Source: DATKXO01 sp035528995 (GTDB lineage: Bacteria; Planctomycetota; Phycisphaerae; UBA1845). From it: a stretch of 10,150 nucleotides of DNA. The notes below the pieces were generated by a model that worked only from the letters and a program-made list of their open reading frames with translations, had not been told where the DNA came from and did no database searches. Numbering within the stretch: position 1 is the first letter of the stretch; each line of letters begins with the position of its first letter. The stretch spans positions 1 to 10,150 of the forward strand of contig DATKXO010000041.1 of assembly GCA_035528995.1 (NCBI GenBank), written 5' to 3'. This document shows positions 6,613 through 10,150 of this stretch, one piece after another. A program made the position numbers and the translations under genes.

Positions 6613-8336
6613 GCGACGTGGACCCCATCCTGCTCTCCGTTTTCGCCCGGGCCTTCAAGTCCATCACCGACGAGATGAGCATCTCTCTGCAGAAGACCAC
6701 CCGATCCCCCATCCTCTGCGAGGCCAAGGACTTCGTCACCGGCGTCTACGACGGCCAGGGCAACATGCTCGAGCAGACCGAGAACCTGCCCATCCTGTCC
6801 TTCTCCCTCGGCCCGGTCTGCAAGTACATCGTCAAATACTTCGGCGACGACATCCATCCCGGCGACGTCATCTTCCACAACGACGTCTTCAGCATGGGCA
6901 ACCAGAACAACGACGTGGCCGTCTACAAACCCATCTTCTTCGAGGACAGGCTGGTGGCTTGGTCGGCCTGCAAAGGACACCAGGCCGACATCGGCGGCGC
7001 CGTCGCCGGCGGATACAACCCCAACGCAACCGAAGTGTGGCAGGAGGCCCTCCGCATCCCCCCGGTCAAGGTCTACGACCAGGGCCGCTTCCGAAAGGAC
7101 GTCTGGGACCTCATCTTCGCCAACATCCGCTTCGACATCGTCCAGCAGGACATGCGGGCCCAGATCGGCTCCTGCGTGGTCGGCGAGCGCCGCATGCTCC
7201 GCCTGCTCGAGAAGTACGGCCTCGACCGTTTCGAGGCCCACAAGCAGGCCCTCTTCCAGGCCACCCGCAAGATGATGGAGGCCGAGATCGCCAGCATCCC
7301 CAACGGCGAATATCGCGGCGAATCGACCATCTACTACGACGGCAAAAACAAGGGCAAGCAGTACAAGATCCGCGTGAAGATCACCGTGGCCGACAAACGC
7401 ATCACCTTCGACTACGCCGACACCGACGCCCAGTCCAACGCCTTCGTCAACGGCACCTACACCTCCAGCGCCTCGGCCGCCGTCCTGACCTTCCTCCAGA
7501 TGGTCAACCCCGGCATCCCGCACAATCAGGGCATGGTCGAGCCCATCGACATCCTCATTCCCGAGGGGACCATCCTCAACGCGGCCTTTCCCGCGGCCAC
7601 CACCTACGGCAATCACCTGTGCCCGCCCAACGCGGACGCCATCGCCCGCGCCCTGTCCCCGGTCGTCCCCGAGCGCGTGACGGCCGGCTGGAACCACCTG
7701 CTCTGCTCCCTGACCACCGGCACCGATCCGCGAAGCAACGACAAGTACGTGGACATCTGCTTCATGGGTCTCAAGGGCGGCTCCGGCGCCGTTCGCGGAA
7801 CCGACGGCTACGACCACATCGGCATGATCGACGCCTCCGGCGGTCTGCTCGACCAGGACTACGAGATGTTCGAGCAGCAGACCCCCCACCGGCTCATCCG
7901 GCACGAGTACCTCCGCGACTCGGCCGGCGCCGGCCAGTGGCGCGGCGGCCTCGGCGTCGAGACCATCTTCGAAATCGGCGCCGACAACACCCAACTGGTC
8001 GTCTTCGGTGACGGCGACGTCGAGGGCGCCTTCGGCCTGTTCGACGGCGGTGACGCCAGTCTGAATTCCATCACGCTTCGATACCCGGACGGAAAGGACT
8101 ATCGCCCGCTCAGTCTGGACCTGATCGCAGGCGTGCCGGCCGGCACCGTCTACCACCAGGAGGCCGGCGGAGGCGGCGGCTACGGCCACCCGCACAAACG
8201 CCCGGCGGACGTGGTGGCCGCCGAGGTGCGTAACGGCGTCATTTCGGCCGACGCCGCCCAAAGTACCTACGGCGTCGTGGTCGATCCGGAAACCTTCCAG
8301 GTTGACGCGGAAGGGACGGCGCGCTTACGCGGTTAG
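6609..8336 (+). CDS. hyuB: Hydantoinase B / oxoprolinase / ketone carboxylase catalytic-type subunit
   Basis: This 575-residue product is the expected length for a HyuB-family subunit and shorter than acetone carboxylase alpha (about 770). Family blocks in order: SPILCEAKDFVTG near 33-45, PGDVIFHND (84-92), KGHQADIGG (122-130, with H124 and D127 as likely metal or catalytic ligands), LRIPPVK (138-144), RGGLGVE from 445, and the C-terminal EAGGGGGYGHP from 518 followed by a YGVVVD-type end. Partnered with HyuA, it would carry out the hydrolysis or carboxylation step on the phosphorylated intermediate. The early block reads EQTENLPILSFSLG rather than the AEHIPVHLG wording of many hydantoinases, which places it in a different HyuB subgroup, possibly closer to acetophenone-carboxylase-like proteins; that placement is from memory. 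It overlaps hyuA by 4 nt and ends 25 nt before the acyl-CoA dehydrogenase gene. Confidence 0.9.
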   Translation: MSDVDPILLSVFARAFKSITDEMSISLQKTTRSPILCEAKDFVTGVYDGQGNMLEQTENLPILSFSLGPVCKYIVKYFGDDIHPGDVIFHNDVFSMGNQNNDVAVYKPIFFEDRLVAWSACKGHQADIGGAVAGGYNPNATEVWQEALRIPPVKVYDQGRFRKDVWDLIFANIRFDIVQQDMRAQIGSCVVGERRMLRLLEKYGLDRFEAHKQALFQATRKMMEAEIASIPNGEYRGESTIYYDGKNKGKQYKIRVKITVADKRITFDYADTDAQSNAFVNGTYTSSASAAVLTFLQMVNPGIPHNQGMVEPIDILIPEGTILNAAFPAATTYGNHLCPPNADAIARALSPVVPERVTAGWNHLLCSLTTGTDPRSNDKYVDICFMGLKGGSGAVRGTDGYDHIGMIDASGGLLDQDYEMFEQQTPHRLIRHEYLRDSAGAGQWRGGLGVETIFEIGADNTQLVVFGDGDVEGAFGLFDGGDASLNSITLRYPDGKDYRPLSLDLIAGVPAGTVYHQEAGGGGGYGHPHKRPADVVAAEVRNGVISADAAQSTYGVVVDPETFQVDAEGTARLRG

Positions 8337-8344
8337 CGCCCGTC

Positions 8345-8351
8345 GGAGAGG
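8345..8351 (+). promoter_or_regulatory. Ribosome-binding site for the acyl-CoA dehydrogenase
   Basis: GGAGAGG lies ten bases before ATG 8362. It selects this start over an upstream in-frame codon at 8302 that would sit inside hyuB. Confidence 0.5.
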
Positions 8352-8361
8352 AAACCGGCTT

Positions 8362-9501
8362 ATGGATTTCGCACTCTCCCCCGAGCAGCACCTGTTGCAG
8401 GAAACCTGCGCCCGCTTCTCCGACGAGCGGATCAAGCCGCAAGCGGCCGCCATCGACGAAGCCAGGGAGTTCCCACGCGAGCTGTTTGCCGAACTGGCCG
8501 ACCTGGGTTTCTTCGGCCTGCGCTACCCCGAGTCAGTCGGCGGCAGCGGCGCGGATACGGTCACTTACTGCCTCGCAATCAGCGAGATTGCCCGCGGCTC
8601 GCTCTCGCTCGCAGCACTGGCCGCCATGCAGTCCCTGATGGGCACGCATTTCCTGTACTCGCGCGGCGACACGAGTATTCACGAAAGGTTGCTCCAGCCG
8701 GCGATCAGAGGCGAGAAAATCGGCACCATCTGCATCACCGAGCCCAACGCCGGCAGCGACCTCTCCGCCATCGCCACCTCGGCCGAAAAGACCGCCGACG
8801 GCTATCGCCTCAACGGGCAGAAGACCTGGATCACGTCGGCGGCCCTAGCGGATTTCTTCACGGTCTTCGCCCGCACTGGCAAGGACAAGCCGCTGACAAT
8901 CTTCCTGGTCGAGCGCGACTTCCCCGGCCTGTCGGTCGGCCGGGAGATCGAGAAGATGGGTTGCCGGGCGACGTCCAACACCGAGGTCTTCTTTGAAGAC
9001 TGCTTCGTCCCCGACGACCATCGGCTCGGTGCAGAAGGGGATGGTGAGGGCGCACTACGCGAGATTCTGGCGGAGATTCGCATCATGACCGGTGCCCTTG
9101 CCGTTGGTGTCGCCCGGGCAGCGCTGGACGACGCGGTCGAGTATGCCGGGCAGCGCGTGCAGTTCGGCCGGCCGATCAATCGCTTCCAGGCGATCCAGAT
9201 GCACTTGGCCGAGATGGGAACCGATCTGGAGGCCGCCACACGGCTCGTCCACTACGCCGCCTGGCTCAAGGACAACAGCGAGTCGTATCAGGCCTATCAG
9301 AGCCAGGCCGCGATGGCCAAGCTCTTCGCCACGGAGCGAGCGACGGACATCTGCGACAAGGCCACGCGAATCCTCGGCTCCTACGGCTACGCCATGGAGT
9401 TCGGGGCCCAGCGATACTTCCGCGACATCCGTTTTACGCTCTACGGAGGCGGCACCAGCGAGATTCTCAAAACGCTCATCGCCAGAGAGATGACCAAGTG
9501 A
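8362..9501 (+). CDS. Acyl-CoA dehydrogenase, FAD-dependent
   Basis: From ATG 8362 the product is 379 residues, the normal size for the family, and begins MDFALSPEQ as these enzymes usually do. The middle beta domain carries ICITEPNAGSDL (123-134) and NGQKTWIT (151-158), which contact FAD and substrate. The C-terminal helical domain shows QRVQFGRPI (264-272), with the arginine expected to reach the FAD of the neighbouring subunit, and RYFRDIRF then YGGGTSEI (361-368) near the end. It should desaturate an acyl-CoA at C2-C3, passing electrons to an electron-transfer flavoprotein; no etf genes are in the window. The usual catalytic glutamate of the YEGT motif is glycine (G363) by ungapped alignment from RD, as in long-chain and isovaleryl-CoA dehydrogenases, whose base comes from another helix. 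E238, or E234, near that helix is a candidate. Substrate unknown. Confidence 0.93.
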   Translation: MDFALSPEQHLLQETCARFSDERIKPQAAAIDEAREFPRELFAELADLGFFGLRYPESVGGSGADTVTYCLAISEIARGSLSLAALAAMQSLMGTHFLYSRGDTSIHERLLQPAIRGEKIGTICITEPNAGSDLSAIATSAEKTADGYRLNGQKTWITSAALADFFTVFARTGKDKPLTIFLVERDFPGLSVGREIEKMGCRATSNTEVFFEDCFVPDDHRLGAEGDGEGALREILAEIRIMTGALAVGVARAALDDAVEYAGQRVQFGRPINRFQAIQMHLAEMGTDLEAATRLVHYAAWLKDNSESYQAYQSQAAMAKLFATERATDICDKATRILGSYGYAMEFGAQRYFRDIRFTLYGGGTSEILKTLIAREMTK

Positions 9502-9586
9502 CGCAGCGCGAACCGAGGGCGGTGCCTGTTGTTCGGACCGCTCGGCCGGACTCGCCTGCGATCGTCCCGCGAAGGGAATCGAACAC
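9502..9586 (+). other. 85-nt spacer in the operon with a bulged hairpin
   Basis: This is the longest gap inside the operon. At 9513-9545 CCGAG-GG-CGGT pairs with ACCG-CTCGG around a 13-nt loop (5 bp plus 4 bp with a two-base bulge). No T tract follows, so a terminator is unlikely. It could stabilise mRNA ends or tune expression of the mutase genes relative to the upstream genes, or be chance. Confidence 0.3.
9571..9577 (+). promoter_or_regulatory. Ribosome-binding site for the B12-binding subunit
   Basis: GAAGGGA lies nine bases before ATG 9587 and supports that start. Confidence 0.45.
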
Positions 9587-9985
9587 ATGACCAGAACTCG
9601 GCCGGTTCGCGTCCTCTTTGCCAAGCCCGGCTTGGACGGTCACGACGTCGGCGCCAAAATCGTCGTCCGGGCTTTGAGGGAGGCCGGCTTCGAGGTCATC
9701 TACACCGGCCTCAGAAAAACGCCCGAGCAGATCGTGGCCAGCGCCCGCGATGAAGACGTCGACGTCATCGGCCTGTCCATCCTGTCCGGTTCCCACCTGC
9801 CGATCTGCCGGCGGGTCAGGGACCTGCTCACCGAAGCGGGCCTGCAGGACGTCCTCTGGCTCGTAGGCGGCAACATCCCCAGCAAGGACAACGCCGAACT
9901 CGAGAACCTCGGCGTGGACGGCGTCTTCTCCGTCGGCACTCCGACTCAGGCGATCGTGGACTTTATCCATGGGAAGTGCTCATGA
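9587..9985 (+). CDS. Stand-alone cobalamin-binding subunit of an acyl-CoA mutase
   Basis: This 132-residue protein is a complete methylmalonyl-CoA-mutase-type B12-binding domain with nothing else attached. The three signature elements are present: DxHxxG as DGHDVG (17-22, H19 being the lower cobalt ligand), SxL as SIL (64-66) and the GG pair (94-95, in VGGNIP). GLRKTPEQIV (41-50) and LSILSGSH (63-70) are typical of the separate small subunits of two-component mutases (methylmalonyl-CoA mutase of archaea and many anaerobes, isobutyryl-CoA mutase IcmB, 2-hydroxyisobutyryl-CoA mutase HcmB). It would bind adenosylcobalamin and dock onto the large catalytic subunit encoded next. It overlaps that gene by 4 nt (ATGA). 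Methionine-synthase or corrinoid-methyltransferase cap domains are absent. Substrate specificity does not lie in this subunit. Confidence 0.93.
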   Translation: MTRTRPVRVLFAKPGLDGHDVGAKIVVRALREAGFEVIYTGLRKTPEQIVASARDEDVDVIGLSILSGSHLPICRRVRDLLTEAGLQDVLWLVGGNIPSKDNAELENLGVDGVFSVGTPTQAIVDFIHGKCS

Positions 9986-10150
9986 AGGACCGGCAAAACG
10001 CTGATCTCGACCCCGTAATCAACGAGTCCGGCATCGAAATCAAGCCGCTATACACGCCCGACGACGTCGAACGCACCGGCCGCCCCGACGACATCGGCAC
10101 CCCCGGCGAATACCCCTTCACCCGCGGCATTCACCGCCAGATGAACCGCA
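9982..10150 (+). CDS. B12-dependent acyl-CoA mutase, large catalytic subunit, N-terminal fragment
   Basis: ATG 9982 opens a frame that runs off the right edge after 56 codons. SGIEIKPLYTPDDV (16-29) and PGEYPFTRGI (41-50) are the standard opening of the methylmalonyl-CoA mutase large-subunit family, which forms the TIM barrel that binds the acyl-CoA. The purine stretch GGGAAG (9971-9976) and the 4-nt overlap with the B12 subunit support the start. The N-terminal arm before SGIEIKPLY is only 15 residues, shorter than in many full-length mutases that begin with a longer dimerisation arm. The specificity-determining RQ(Y/F/I)AGF motif should lie about ten residues beyond the window, so methylmalonyl-, isobutyryl-, ethylmalonyl- and 2-hydroxyisobutyryl-CoA mutases cannot be told apart here. 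The visible part reads RGIHRQMNR where many relatives have a tyrosine in place of the asparagine. Confidence 0.9.
   Translation, partial: MKDRQNADLDPVINESGIEIKPLYTPDDVERTGRPDDIGTPGEYPFTRGIHRQMNR

Noticed and set aside
6555..8261. Minus-strand open frame of 568 codons antisense to hyuB
   Set aside because: Same cause: antisense of a clear HyuB gene, low-complexity Val/Gly/Asp-rich translation.
4480..8336. Direct call as acetone carboxylase (acxAB)
   Set aside because: No gamma subunit is present and the HyuB-type subunit is much shorter than acetone carboxylase alpha; only a family-level call is safe.
8302..8361. Upstream start for the acyl-CoA dehydrogenase adding 20 residues
   Set aside because: The extension (MTRKGRRAYAV...) is basic, lies within hyuB, and homologues begin at the MDF position, which has a good ribosome-binding site.
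9982..10150. Direct call as methylmalonyl-CoA mutase
   Set aside because: The discriminating residue is outside the window and no propionyl-CoA carboxylase, epimerase or MeaB gene is seen here.
1..10150. tRNA, rRNA, CRISPR, insertion sequence or phage signals
   Set aside because: No cloverleaf-like conserved arms, direct-repeat arrays, transposase motifs or long terminal inverted repeats were seen on either strand.

Overview
The window is GC-rich, densely coding bacterial DNA. The base composition, together with a minus-strand membrane protein carrying the CxxCGYNLR...CPECG zinc-ribbon signature, suggests a Planctomycetota-type organism (perhaps Phycisphaerae-like). This is an inference from protein style, not proof. 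I see no RNA gene, CRISPR array, IS element or other mobile signature.

Layout. (1) At 2-742 (+) lies the C-terminal half of a sodium:solute symporter whose start is outside the window. (2) Converging on it, with only 12 bp between the stop codons, is a minus-strand gene (755-1570) for an unknown zinc-ribbon multi-pass membrane protein. (3) A 375-bp non-coding stretch (1571-1945) follows. It holds several short dyads and a weak promoter candidate, and it separates that gene from the divergent operon. (4) From 1946 to the right edge, seven same-strand genes are packed as an apparent operon: iorA, iorB, a hyuA-type gene, a hyuB-type gene, an acyl-CoA dehydrogenase, a stand-alone B12-binding mutase subunit, and the start of the mutase catalytic subunit. 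Three junctions overlap by 4 nt (4480-4483, 6609-6612, 9982-9985), one is directly abutting (3841/3842), and the two gaps are 25 and 85 nt.

How the genes may work together. IorAB-type enzymes convert an aryl- or branched-chain 2-oxo acid plus CoA to acyl-CoA, CO2 and reduced ferredoxin. The split B12 mutase would rearrange the carbon skeleton of an acyl-CoA, and the acyl-CoA dehydrogenase would introduce a 2,3-double bond. HyuA/HyuB-family pairs are ATP-dependent amide-ring hydrolases (hydantoinase/oxoprolinase) or ATP-dependent ketone carboxylases (acetone/acetophenone carboxylase type). The combination reads as a catabolic module for an amino-acid-derived or ketone/lactam-type substrate ending in acyl-CoA chemistry. 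The substrate cannot be fixed from this window, partly because the mutase gene is cut just before its specificity motif. This cluster is the most interesting content here.
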